DNA of 64,000 nucleotides from Trissonchulus latispiculum (taxonomy: Eukaryota; Nematoda; Enoplea; Enoplida; Ironidae): the NCBI GenBank assembly GCA_030248195.1, contig JASAND010013500.1, positions 41,528 through 105,527 on the forward strand. The letters run 5' to 3'. The notes below the pieces were generated by a model, which worked only from the letters and a program-made list of their open reading frames with translations, made no database searches and had not been told where the DNA came from. Shown here one piece after another: positions 43,546 to 54,761 of the stretch. Each line of letters starts with the position of its first letter. Positions within the stretch are counted from its first letter, which is position 1. A program made the translations under genes and the position numbers.

Positions 43546-45593
43546 AAGGAAGCTGCCTATTGGAACTATTGGAAGTGTTTCATTCCCAGGACTATCTGGA
43601 AAAGAATGATTTGCACCATAATGCAGAATCTATGGAAGCTCCTCCTCGCTGGCTGGCAACCATTCTTTGGGACGGTCGCAGTAAATTGAGCAAACTCTAT
43701 GGTCAGAACCTTCTCAAGATTAGTGAAGCTGTTCGTAACACTCTAGTGGAGCTGAATCTAAAATGGACGCTGTCAAAATTTTTATTTTAACTTCCATTCT
43801 AAAGTCGAATTCGAACTGACAAGAGCTAGATAGCTTTCACTTGATCTTGTGCTTACGTTAGTTATTGCACAAATGCAAACTATATCTTTCGCTGTTTAAG
43901 CTCATAATCCATTTAGCCTTGGTAGGAACGCAGAGATTAAAATTCACTCCTTAGGCAATTGGGTTAAATGGATTAGAATTATGTTCCACGGAAATGTAAA
44001 TTATTAAGCAGGTTGGATTGACTTTTTAATTGTTAAAACTTTTAGTTTGACGTCATCGAAGAAACAGGATTAAAGACCGCATAAAAAGCGCCTCCAAGCA
44101 CTCTCTTAACCGGCAAAATTAAAATTTCGTTCCTTTAATATCTCTATCAATTTCTGACTAGCGCGGATTAATCCTAATCCTATGATTTTCATGAAATGGA
44201 CCTTATGCTATCAATGACGTGAAGGATAACCAGTATCTCTGCAATTAAATCCAATTTTATTTTTTCTCAAAGTTTCATCACTTTTACACCCTTTTTCTTG
44301 GAAAACTGTTAGCACAAGATGTTGTTTGAACTGTCTGGTTATAGGCAGGCTCCTTGCACTGTAGTTTCTTCTTACAAATAAAACCAGAATCCAGGAACGA
44401 AATATCATTTTACACTAAACCCTCCGTTTAAAAACCTATTTAGAGATTCTACTCTTTAACTGGAAGCAAAAATTTTCTCATGCGTTATTCGTTTTGTTAA
44501 GGATACCGTTTCTCGTTAAAGATCTATCCATATCATCACGCATTCGTAATTAATACTTTTGATGCCTTGTTTTTAGATGTATTCTTTTGAATAGTGCTTC
44601 GATTTCACTTGATGACGCGCATAATGTAATACTGATCATATGATCCCTTTATCCGATGGCTCTGCTTCTCAGAATTAGAATACTAATTATCTGGTTGCCT
44701 TGTTCTAAGAAGATTCAAACAATTACGAACAATATGACATTTTGATTCGTCTTCCTCGGCACTGCCAGCTGCTGCTGTTCCCACCGTTACAGCCTTCTCT
44801 GCTTGGAAACAGTGCAAAATTTTTACTCAATTTCATATAAGCCAGAGTACTTACATATTGTATTACAGTTTCTCTAAAAGCTAGTGTTTCTTTCGGAGTT
44901 GGATTCAAGACATACCTCTCAAAAGAACGTGGTTTATCTACCCTCATTAGTATTTGCTTACACCTTTCCATCAGACAACTTTGATTCTCGGCACACTCAG
45001 ACAAATTCTTAGATTCCGGCTAGATTTCCGTTATGAAACGATACGAAGAGGAGTGGTGTAGCGCATTATTTTTCTTCGGATAAAATACGATTAAATCACG
45101 ATTTTAGATTCTATCATATGTATTTACGAACGAAAAGCTAGCTTTGGCTCTAGTCATTTTGTTGGTTCAAACGTTCAATTGAACAGTCGTTTCCAGAGAG
45201 GGCTGGTGTTAGAATTTAACATAACAGTTTCGTTTAAATAGTAATTTTGGATTTGAAATTGCATGTATTACGCTTAGATTGTATCGCAGCGTTTGCGCTT
45301 CTTGGTGGACCTAGAAGACAAAGGGTAAGAAAAGAACGGCAGGACATTGAAACAAGGACCTCGGAGAGAGGGGAAGTAGGAAGGTCAGCTTTTCAGTCAG
45401 GACTGAAAGTAAAGAATTGGCCCCGCCTTCATCGAACCATTGCTCTTCCGGACTCCCTATCGCTACATCACTGAGCAATCTGTTGAACTCCCATATCAGG
45501 ATTTTCAATCTTTCGTATGCCTGTTCATACATTAACATAGGGTGGGTCCTGGGGGGGCTTGCACCTTGAACTTAACGTTTCAGGGGGCTTGCA

Positions 45594-45744
45594 CTAATAG
45601 CCAGAACAGCCACTAAATAAATAGCCACCGAAATGAGTCCTAAAATTAGTTGGTATGCCCAGTATGAACGATTTATTATCGGTGGAGCTATGAGACCAAA
45701 GGAGCATCGTTGGCCCGTTATCATGCCCGTAAACACGGAATTTT
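45594..45744 (-). pseudogene. Inverted receptor fragment, nearly identical to part of receptor E
   Basis: About 150 bp on the minus strand matching receptor E from the second extracellular loop to the end of TM5 (roughly 46598-46750), with only a few differences. No other part of a receptor is present. It lies about 360 bp upstream of E in opposite orientation, between G-rich repeats of GGGGGCTTGCAC. Probably a short inverted duplication or gene-conversion patch. Confidence 0.88.
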
Positions 45745-46065
45745 ATTTGTACCCGGGCTTGTACTGGAGGTTTGGACCCCTGACCCCCCGCATTAACCTA
45801 TGCCTGCTTTCCTTACATTATCCCCTTCTTATCACACCTACAATGGGCAGACATCAAGAATGTGTTGCAACACTACGTTATTTTTATAATTGAAAGCTGC
45901 TTCACTTTCATTTTTTGTAAAATTGAATAGTCGTCTTCTAAGAGGTAACATCTTGTGTAATACACATGACTCACAATTCTCTGAAACGTGTGGTAATTAA
46001 ATAATTTAGATAGAAATAAATTTAATATCTGATGTGTTTTGTATGCGGTTTTGCAAATCGACTTC

Positions 46066-46081
46066 TTGCTTTCTGTTTCAG
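46066..46081 (+). promoter_or_regulatory. 3' splice or trans-splice acceptor-like site before receptor E
   Basis: Pyrimidine-rich run ending CTTTCTGTTTCAG, followed by AGTGAC as in A and A', with the ATG 22 nt further on. TTTCAG is the nematode acceptor consensus. Confidence 0.55.
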
Positions 46082-46103
46082 AGTGACGGATCAGTGACGA
46101 AGA

Positions 46104-47075
46104 ATGAATGTATCGATCGAGGTACATGGCGTGAGCTTAATACCAAATCTAGATAGAATCTTTATAGAAAACGCTATATACCTTATTGAAGGCAGCTTAC
46201 AAACGTGCGGAAATTCTCTTCTTTTGTTGGCATTCATAAAAGCCAAAATGTTTACTAAGAAGGAATATATTCCACCAATGGGTTTGGCAGTAGCCGATCT
46301 TATACTGGGACTAAACCAACTGTTCAACGGGATTGCTCGAAGCCTGCTCCTAAAAATGGGTAAGATTGTAGATGAAGCGACTCTAACTGAGTGTCTGCTG
46401 CGGCCTATGGTTCATTTTACATGCTTGGGCGGGTTGTCAGTCCCACTAATGCTGACTTTAATTTCGTTGGATAGACTGCTTGCATGTGTGTCCATTCGCA
46501 TTTATGCGGCATTTTCCATAGAGAAATGGAGAATTGTAATTACTGTATCCTATGGGCTCTGTATTGTTTTTTATTTGATCTGCATTTTTGTAATGGTAAA
46601 ATTCCCTGTTACGGGCATGATAATGGACCAACGATGTTCCTTTGGTCTCATAGCTCCACCGATAATAAATCGTTCATACTGGGCATACCAACTAATTTTA
46701 GGACTCATTTCGGTGGTTATTTATTTAGTGGCTGTTCTGGCTATTAGAAAACAGGCGACTCAAAATCTACCAGAACTTTTAGCTATTCAATCAAAACGAC
46801 AGGCAAAGATAACCAAAACCTTATCCTGGGTAATTGGATTTACCGTTATCTTTTACATAATACCATTAGCTTTGATGTGCATAGCAATGTTTAATATTGG
46901 ACCTGCCAGCGCGTATCTTCTTGTTTACGGACAATTTTATTGGCTTCTAATAAATTTGAACTCCGGTAATAATATTTTTATCTATGTTCTGAAAAGCACT
47001 GAGATACGTGAAAGTGTGAAGTCAGTATTGTTTTGCAAAACCAAAATTGGAACAATCGGCACTCGCACTACTTAG
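46104..47075 (+). CDS. Srsx-like seven-transmembrane receptor E
   Basis: Predicted GPCR of 323 residues, close paralogue of A/A' (N-terminus MNVSIEVHG, an NVS glycosylation site, IAPPIINRSYW before TM5, IFYIIPLAL in TM6). It has all core marks: GN in TM1, D in TM2, DRLLAC, the cysteine pair, WVIGFT and NSGNN...Y. The partner in the left arm, if any, lies beyond base 1. An acceptor-like TTTCAG is 22 nt upstream and an AATAAA is 18 nt past the stop, so the unit looks like a compact working gene with very short UTRs. Ligand unknown. Confidence 0.9.
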   Translation: MNVSIEVHGVSLIPNLDRIFIENAIYLIEGSLQTCGNSLLLLAFIKAKMFTKKEYIPPMGLAVADLILGLNQLFNGIARSLLLKMGKIVDEATLTECLLRPMVHFTCLGGLSVPLMLTLISLDRLLACVSIRIYAAFSIEKWRIVITVSYGLCIVFYLICIFVMVKFPVTGMIMDQRCSFGLIAPPIINRSYWAYQLILGLISVVIYLVAVLAIRKQATQNLPELLAIQSKRQAKITKTLSWVIGFTVIFYIIPLALMCIAMFNIGPASAYLLVYGQFYWLLINLNSGNNIFIYVLKSTEIRESVKSVLFCKTKIGTIGTRTT

Positions 47076-47092
47076 ACAATGCTAAACAATGC

Positions 47093-47098
47093 AATAAA
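47093..47098 (+). terminator. Poly(A) signal of receptor E
   Basis: AATAAA beginning 18 nt after the stop codon of E. Position fits a short nematode-style 3' UTR; not proven. Confidence 0.4.
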
Positions 47099-49477
47099 TC
47101 TTAAGGTTTTCGTGCAACCCGAGATGGGCATTCGGTGTACTCACACAGTGGGGTACGCTTGAAGAATGTGACAAGAGTACCAAGCATTAAAGTCGAATAC
47201 CAAGCATTAAAGTCGAACTAAGAATGCACAATAGGTACGAGTCATCGAAATTACGTTTATATACTCTGGAGGTTCTGTGTATTGTCCGATTTGTTATATC
47301 TAAAATAAAAGACTTGTGTGTTTCCTTGTAAGACGAAATTAGCATGTAGATTTTGCATATGGTGGTTTCCGCGCACGGTCTCATTTTGCGCCCAGGTGAC
47401 TAGGCTAGCGATGTACTTTAGCGCAGACTGGGGGTTTCAAATACTATTGCATTCCCTGCAACCTCATGTCATTGACGCAAGGCTTGTTCACGAATAGTGA
47501 CAAGCATGATACATCGGTGTCTGTCTATCGATTAATCACCGTCGCTCCTTCAAATTTGGGAAAATATATCAAACTGGTTGGCTGTCCGGGGCTAACGAGG
47601 CGGGTTGAGTTCTTAGGAAGGTTCTTTACTCCTCATGGATTATCTTCAAGCTTATTCGCGGTCGGAGGATTTTGCAAAGAGGCTCATCTGCTATTGTATT
47701 ATCTCAGTGAATATCCTCTAGACATACTGATACGCAACAGTTCAGCCTGAGGAACATTTCTCTCCTAAAATCGAAGCTTACTGTTAAACTATTTTGCAAT
47801 AGCAAAAAAGTGGGTGCCTTCCAATGTTTCAATCGAGTGTTACATGTAGTTGATTGGAAAAAATATCATTTCTACCTATTGTCCCAGTCAGAAGTGCGTG
47901 GACTTCGTACCACAGCATTAGAAATTTCGAAGAACAGCGTATATTTCGAATATCCCTTTCAACTACCTACGAAGTTTTCCCATAGTGCCACAGGCCCAGT
48001 TACTTTCGCGGTGAAGGGTAACGCCAGCCCAATTTTGTTCTGGATGGTCGAACTGACGTTGAATAATTGCAGATGCAATCACCCGAGGCGTAGGCATAGC
48101 TACTGACGGAGCAGAGACGACCGTAATGCTGTCGTCGCATCATGGACGCCCGTTGGCTCCATCCTAAGGGGTTTCCCCAAAGAATTACTGGGGGGAACTA
48201 TGCTGGCACCCCAGTGCCATTTCTCAATTACACAATATTGTTGCCGGTAGGCAACAGAAGAGTTTGATGTTCCGTGATTTGAGTTGCGAAGGCGGAGTAC
48301 ATCTACACTCTTCCGCAGCCAACTCATGCGTTTCGTATAGTGATTTATGTGTGAGTTGCAATGTGCGATGAATTTTCAAACATAGCAAATCATCAAATGG
48401 TAACAAACTAAACCAGAGCCAACAAATAGTATTTTAAGATTTCTCCGAGACATTTGTCGAATGAGGAACCGCTGTTGTTTGTTGTGATTGTTGTTGCGGC
48501 GTATACAGGATGACACTTGAGTGGGCATTCTTGACATGTGACATCCTTCCGGTTTCTTCGTAACCCATGACCCATGCTACAAGAAGGAAGCAAACGGGTC
48601 GAACGCACTGAACTCTTTTTGGTGCTAATTGCTTGATAGTTCTTATTAATGTTTTTGCTCTGATGAATTACTGTTATTCTACCTGTTGAAGATTTAATCT
48701 TTCGTTTTCAGCAGCTGTACAGTTATGAGTCTCGAACAGTGACTCCTAAAATGCGTAGCTTACCATTATTTTAAGTAACTGCGTTCTTTGAATACACTAT
48801 AGAATCAGTATAAAAGTTAAAATCTATACGATTATGAAATAGCTAGTAAACGTAGCCAGTATTTTACATACGTATTTCCCAATAAAACTCAGGTGAAACG
48901 AGGGACAGATAAAATTCCATCAGCTACGAGTATCAGCTTGGAGAGGGACTTGACGTGAGATCGTAGTACTTATCTGTAGTAATCAGATTTAGACGATCAA
49001 TCCCATGCCCAAATTGAATGGATTGAATGGAAACGATGGAAGAAAACGTTTCAAATAATTTCCAAATTATTGTACAACTACCTGCTAACGTTGCAGCGGA
49101 TCAGCCCTAGGAAGTTGCAAAATAGTTTTTAAGCTTGATCGTAGGTTCCGATTAAGGAGAGTCTTTTGAAATTCCTCTCAGCTATTGATCTCATCTCAAG
49201 TGGAACAAGTAACCCCTAAAAGGGGTATAATTCCGTCCAGGTGTTAGCAATTAAGTGTCGGTTTGTACAAATTTACCTTGTCTGTTTTGCCGTTTGCACG
49301 ATCAAAGATACAGAATCTCTAATGCCTAAACGTCAAATGAGGTACCTACCAATTGAGGATGGGTGGGTGTGATATTTCCACCATCTACAGTTTGGTTGTA
49401 AAGTAGGATTAATTAATATTTCCTATCATAACAACTGATTCAGCGATCGAAAGAAGTTTAAAGGTACATGGAGCCTT
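47099..49477. other. Intergenic, receptor E to TTAA element
   Basis: A 19-bp direct repeat (ACCAAGCATTAAAGTCGAA) occurs twice near 47178-47218. The frame at 47466-47750 (including LGKYIKLVGCPGL and VEFLGRFF) has protein-like composition and might be a decayed captured gene, but I cannot assign it. Nothing else seen. Confidence 0.45.
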
Positions 49478-49481
49478 TTAA

Positions 49482-50467
49482 GGTGGTGATTCCTTTTGGG
49501 CACATATTGTTGGTTGACGCCTCAAACCAAGATGAAATTTGATGAAACTTTCCAAAATAAGTTCATTTGGTGTTCTAACACCTTCCGCGCAACCCCGCTT
49601 CAAAATTTCAAGATTCCCGTTCAGGAAGGTTTTTACCGATTTTTGACAGTTCAGCAAAAGCTGCATACTTATGACTATACTCATTTGAAAGATCACGTTG
49701 GGCTCTACATTTTTGCTGTTGGAAGAAACTTTCTAGCTCTTCTCTAGTGTGAGATATAGCCGATTTTCTTATTTCGGCGTTGAAAACTTGTCATTTTTGC
49801 AGAAATCAAATAATCCACAATTTCATGAGCTACGCAAGCCGTAAAAATAAAACTAAGGGTGTCTACTTGAAGGACTCGTCGAGGCCGATTATCCGAGGCA
49901 TGATAATCTTCCAACTGCTATCCCGTTGAATGCTATCATAAAAATGTAGTTTTTGCAAAAACATGACCAAATTTTTTCCAGCGATTGTGGAGCATTTACT
50001 ATGCAAACTAGTGGATTGCCACTTACTAAACGTGTTTTAAACAAAAATACCCAGGGTCCCTTTTTTAGTTGCTCCGATTGCTGCTTTCTAGCTGAAGGGG
50101 CCGCTTGCTAAAGTTGGGAAAAGTAGACAAAATCCAGGTTGCGCAAACATTTTAGCTAATTTCTTCATAACGAAGAGCGATTTCATGATAATTGAAAAAG
50201 GGTCCACAGCTATTTGATAGTGAAATCGAATGATGTAGCCAATGCCTCACGAAAAAATTTACTTTGGTTTGCAAAAGATCTGGAAAATTAAAGTATTTCG
50301 AAAATGTAGTAAACTAGCTTCCGAAAATTAACGTTAGTTTCATTGCATTCGTTAGAAACAGAAAATGTTAAGCTCCATAATGATATAAAAATAGCTTCTT
50401 AACGCCAAGTAATGGATGAGTAATAAGGGCTCAAAGTTGAGGTCTCCCTCCAAAAGGAATCACCACC
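49482..50467. mobile_element. TTAA-flanked non-autonomous element, second type
   Basis: 986 bp between TTAA at 49478-49481 and 50468-50471. Terminal inverted repeats begin AGGTGGTGATTCCTTTTGG. The first bases AGGTGGT are shared with the element at 11946/22198, so these look like members of one TTAA-targeting superfamily. No transposase; the short frame at 49496-49747 lacks support. Confidence 0.75.
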
Positions 50468-50471
50468 TTAA

Positions 50472-51776
50472 ATATTAAAATATATAAAATATGTATAATT
50501 TTTGTTAGCTAACTTTACCTGCCGCAGTAGCTGTCTGATCAGTGAATGCAATTTGAGCTTTAAGAAAAATTATAGCCATTTAGTGTGGGGGTGGGCCATT
50601 TGTTAATTATTTAATTCGTTTCTATCACTTTCACGTCTACTGTTCCCATCCTCCACAATCCACATTATACCTGAACAGGAAATCTAATTTCATCGATTCT
50701 TGTTGAAACCCAAATTTGGTATTCACTGTGGGAGCGATTCGTTTAAATGTAGTTTAAATCTATATAGGCAGTCTACCAACCTCAGACCAGCTTTAGTTTT
50801 GTAGTTTTCCAAATTGTTATCCAAAACCAGCGTTTGCAACACTTTAGCGTAACTAGTAACTCGCTGGAAAACATTTCGGCTAAACCTGTAACATTTGTAG
50901 AAGAAATTTTCATAGCGTTTTACAATTGGACGTCTTCGCACACTTGCTGTATAAGTTCATCGTTTCCCAAAACCCAACTTGATGCTCTGTTTGACTCTTT
51001 TCATGAGCGATGGTAGTGTTTATATGGTAGTGTTTATAGTGATTTGAAGAAAATTAGAAAAACTTTATTCTGAGCAAATAAAGGTCTAACCAATTATGAA
51101 GACAGACTAAGGAGATTAAAAAGTTATATAGCAGGCAGTAATAACTAATCTTGAAAGATTCAGTTGCACCGGGTGAATTTCATTCAGTGTTTGATTTACA
51201 TGACCCACTGATCTGAGACACGGTTCAACACTAACTGTTTTCTAGAATGTTTATCTCATTTGCATATTCAAATGTTCAACTTCTGTGAAAGCTGATTTTC
51301 GAATCTGCCAAAGGGGGGTAGGAAATATAAATTTTTCGTAAAGATTGCGTAAAGTCCCCCTCTTTTGTAAATGACTTTCTAACGTTTGTCTTTAAAACTT
51401 TGAAGAATACAAAAGTCCACATCACGCCAAAAAATCTGACATAACGTGAAAGTGTTGACTTTAAACAAACTTCAACCACCACTCCCCCCACTGGGAAAAA
51501 AACAACCGTACTAGGATTATGTGTTAAACATGGTCAACAAACTGTAACTTCCTTGAATTTGCACTGCAACTTGGGTTAACCCATTACAAGTATTCCGCCT
51601 CCGGCGGAATAAAAATAAACGGACAAAGCTGAGATTATACAGAAACTATAGAGCGAAAATTTTGAAACAAGTGAGCGGATAATTGCTGTACAGACACTGC
51701 TTGCTATCTGTATTGTTAGGTAATTTACATAAACGTGACTTTTGAGCATTAAACTTCTTGTATTTGCTTGCACAAA
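50472..51776. other. Intergenic upstream of receptor F
   Basis: No gene, RNA or clear repeat seen. Short open frames on both strands overlap each other and carry no family signal. Confidence 0.5.
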
Positions 51777-52742
51777 ATGAATGCTTCTTCCCTTGATAAT
51801 TTTACAGGTTCACAACCCGACTTTGTTAGAATTTCGGTTGAAAGCGTTGCATTTACTATTGAAGGAATGTTGCAAACATTCGGAAATTTGCTTCTCTTAT
51901 TGGCATTTGCTAAAAGCAAAAAGTTTTCCAAGAAAGAATACATCCTACCAATGGGCTTGGCGGTCGCAGATTTTCTATTGGGATTGAACCAGCTGTTCAG
52001 CGGTCTCGTTCGAAGTATACTACTGAGTATCGGACAATTGCTGAATAAAGCTACCTTAGCCGACTGTCTTATGCGACCGATGATTCATTTCACCATTTTA
52101 GGCGGATTTGCAGTCCCGTTAATGTTGGTCTTAATTTCATTGGATCGACTGCTTGCGTGCACTTCAATTCGCATGTATGCTGCTTTTTCTATCGAGAAAT
52201 GGAGAACTGCGATTGTCTGCTCTTATATGGTAAGCGTTGTCTTTCATGTGCTCTTTGTGGTTGCAGTGATCAGATTTCCCGTTCAAGGTATGAAAATGGA
52301 TCAACGGTGCTCTCTCGGTCTTATTGTTCCTCCACCAATTAATCGGGCGTTTTGGAGTTATCAGTTTGTGTTAGCGCTGTTATCGGTAGCTATCTACTTG
52401 GTAGCTGTTATGGCTGTTCGAAGGCAGGCGACGCAAAACTTACCGGAACTTTTGGCTATTCAGTCAAGCCGACAAGCAAAAATAACTAAAACCCTATCCT
52501 GGGTAATAGGATTCACCATAATATTTTACGTAATGCCGTTAGCTTTGATGTGTATTGCAATATTTGATTTTGGACCTGTCAGCGCGTATCTGCTTTTTTA
52601 TGGACAATTTTATTGGCTTCTAATAAATTTGAATTCTGGCAACAACATTTTTGTCTATATTCTGAAAAGTTCAGAAATTCGAGAAAGTATAAAGACTGTG
52701 CTATTTTTCAAATCCAAAACTGAAGTAGTGATGACTGCGTAG
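51777..52742 (+). CDS. Srsx-like seven-transmembrane receptor F
   Basis: Predicted GPCR of 321 residues, start at the ATG of MNASSLDNFT (two N-glycosylation sites, NAS and NFT). A TTG three codons earlier is not credible. Mixed character: the TM3 to second-loop region resembles D (CLMRPMIHFTILGGFAVPLM), while the TM6-TM7 part resembles A/E (PLALMCIAIFDFGPVSAYL). GN in TM1, D in TM2, DRLLAC, WVIGFT and NSGNN...Y are present. The mosaic pattern suggests gene conversion or an intermediate branch of the family. Plus strand like E and G; no mirror partner in the window. Ligand unknown. Confidence 0.9.
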   Translation: MNASSLDNFTGSQPDFVRISVESVAFTIEGMLQTFGNLLLLLAFAKSKKFSKKEYILPMGLAVADFLLGLNQLFSGLVRSILLSIGQLLNKATLADCLMRPMIHFTILGGFAVPLMLVLISLDRLLACTSIRMYAAFSIEKWRTAIVCSYMVSVVFHVLFVVAVIRFPVQGMKMDQRCSLGLIVPPPINRAFWSYQFVLALLSVAIYLVAVMAVRRQATQNLPELLAIQSSRQAKITKTLSWVIGFTIIFYVMPLALMCIAIFDFGPVSAYLLFYGQFYWLLINLNSGNNIFVYILKSSEIRESIKTVLFFKSKTEVVMTA

Positions 52743-54761
52743 CTCATATTGTAGTAATTATGTACTGCAATTTCTTCGGAATTTAAAAGTGGGAGGGGCT
52801 TCGCCCCTGCCTCTAGGGAGTGAGAAGTGGGGGGGCTTCCGAAAAAGGGAGGGGCGAGCCCAAGGCATAAATTTACCTATATTTCTAGTGAAAAATTAGC
52901 ATTCTTAAGGTAAAACCACAAAAAATCGCTGTTGCAAAAAAAGCCAAGGGGTTGGTGGCTCTATTTTTGGTTGTGACTTCATGGATTATTAATTATTAGC
53001 TTTGTATAAATCTTTGTATCAGACTCTTTTTGAATTGACAAATGACTATGGAATAATGTCCTGTTTCTGTTAGTAATTCATGACGACACGCAAAATTTCG
53101 AGAGGACAGTACGGCACAAAAACCGACAGCACTGATAATATGACGTAATCCTTTCCACTCTCATGGATACACTAGGTCTTAAAGGGTAAGCCTGATTATA
53201 GAATAAAACAAAGTTGCACATCACCACAGGCTAAGTCTTGGTTAATTCATGGTTTCTGCCCCGAAATTGATTCTAGCTTATACTGACTTCTAACCACTAG
53301 AAACTGCTTAATGGTTGTAAAAGGAAGAATGTTCATTTTGATGCCATCTTTTCAGCCAAAACAACCTGTCCGGTGTCTTTACCGCCTGCTGAGAAGATAA
53401 TGTTCAAAACTGAAAATTTCCCATCTTTTCATGTAAAACCATATACTGGACTGTCGCCAGAATGTCAAGGTCACACTTCCCGTCTACCTTGGAAAGCCAG
53501 AACTGACTTCATATTGAAAGGTATGAATTGAGCTATGTATCAGTTTGAAGCTCTACATCTTCTGCGACTTGCATCACCTCATGCCACTGAATCTTTTGAA
53601 ACTAGCTTGTATTGGTGGCAAACATACTACGAGTAGACGTGTGTTTCCTCAGCGAACCAAGTCTTTGATCCAGCCCTGAAACTATTTGATCCAGAAAGAG
53701 CAAGCCAAACTTGAGTCACGAACATTTAGCTTTGGGTCACGCATTGTTCGTCTAAAAAATTGAAGTTTGTATTGGTTCGTCAAAAGTCGCCTGAAGGCCT
53801 TGAAGGCGGCCACATCAAAGACAGCCAAAATGCAGCTGAAATCAGGGATCTTGTTTAAAAAGTGATTGCTAGCACAATATAAGTCGCAGCCGCGAAAACC
53901 GTATATCGCTGGATACAGCTCAGACTGAACTTAATGATTATGCTATTTTACTCATTTTTGCTAGAATCGCTCTGTCGAAATTTTGGGTCAAAAAGTGGTA
54001 TTTTTCGAAAAAAATCGACTCAAATTTTGAAATACCACATATTTCAGATCAAAGCTGACGCCTAGGCGGTCCTGAAAATCTATCGAAAAATTTTTCCACT
54101 GAGCGAGTCAAGAGTAGTAGCCAGTCGAAGTCGAAAAAGCGGCAAAGATCAAAGGATTTTGAAAATCGAAAAAATGGAATAACTCCAACCTAAAAAGTTG
54201 AAATTTGCTGCGTAGGACTTCCAGAAAAGGGGAAATTTAGTTCCCATTAAAAGTTTCCAGTTGACAATGCAAACTCTTTTAGAAGGTCTGTCGTTCAAAG
54301 GTTCTGATTATGACGATTATGCCATGAGTTCTATCTGCATCTTGGACTTTTTACTGAAATTGCTACACTGTTTGATGGAACTGTTTCAGTACTGATTAAA
54401 AATTGTGCCAAGGAATATGAAGGATAAATTCTGCAGGGATAACAATGAAAGTAGCTTAAGGTCTACAGCTTTGAAACTGCTCATGTGTGTGTGTGTATTT
54501 TTACTCCAAGCAAATGAGCTTTCCTCGCCAGGATTTAGTGAAGTACATTTCACTGCGTAGCATAGCATTTCAACATGAATTTGCACACTTTTAGCATGAA
54601 TTTGGAGTACAAGATGAAACAGGGTAGCAATTTGACTGGTAGTATGGACTTTTAGCTCTGTTCTTGTGAAGAAACACAAGAAATAGACGAAGAAAAAAGC
54701 AAACTCTCTAATTGCCATAACCATCGCGATAACCAGACCAGTTCTTAGCCTCAGCCACAGG
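52743..54761. other. Intergenic, receptor F to G
   Basis: Begins with a small G-rich inverted patch (GGGAGGGGCTTCGCCCCTGCC near 52790). A TG-rich microsatellite lies at 54484-54496. The 180-codon minus-strand frame 54386-54928 overlaps receptor G antisense and is taken as a shadow. No gene called. Confidence 0.55.

Larger units (their letters stand above)
42082..46065. other. Intergenic, receptor A' to E
   Basis: The first ~390 bp pair with window bases 1-373. Beyond 42475 the mirror partner would lie outside the window. Contains a MITE (43388-43545) and a short inverted receptor fragment (45594-45744). Frames at 43560-43790 (ending KWTLSKFLF) and the minus-strand frame at 45311-45538 have protein-like composition but no recognised domain; they could be decayed exons. 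No gene called. Confidence 0.5.
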
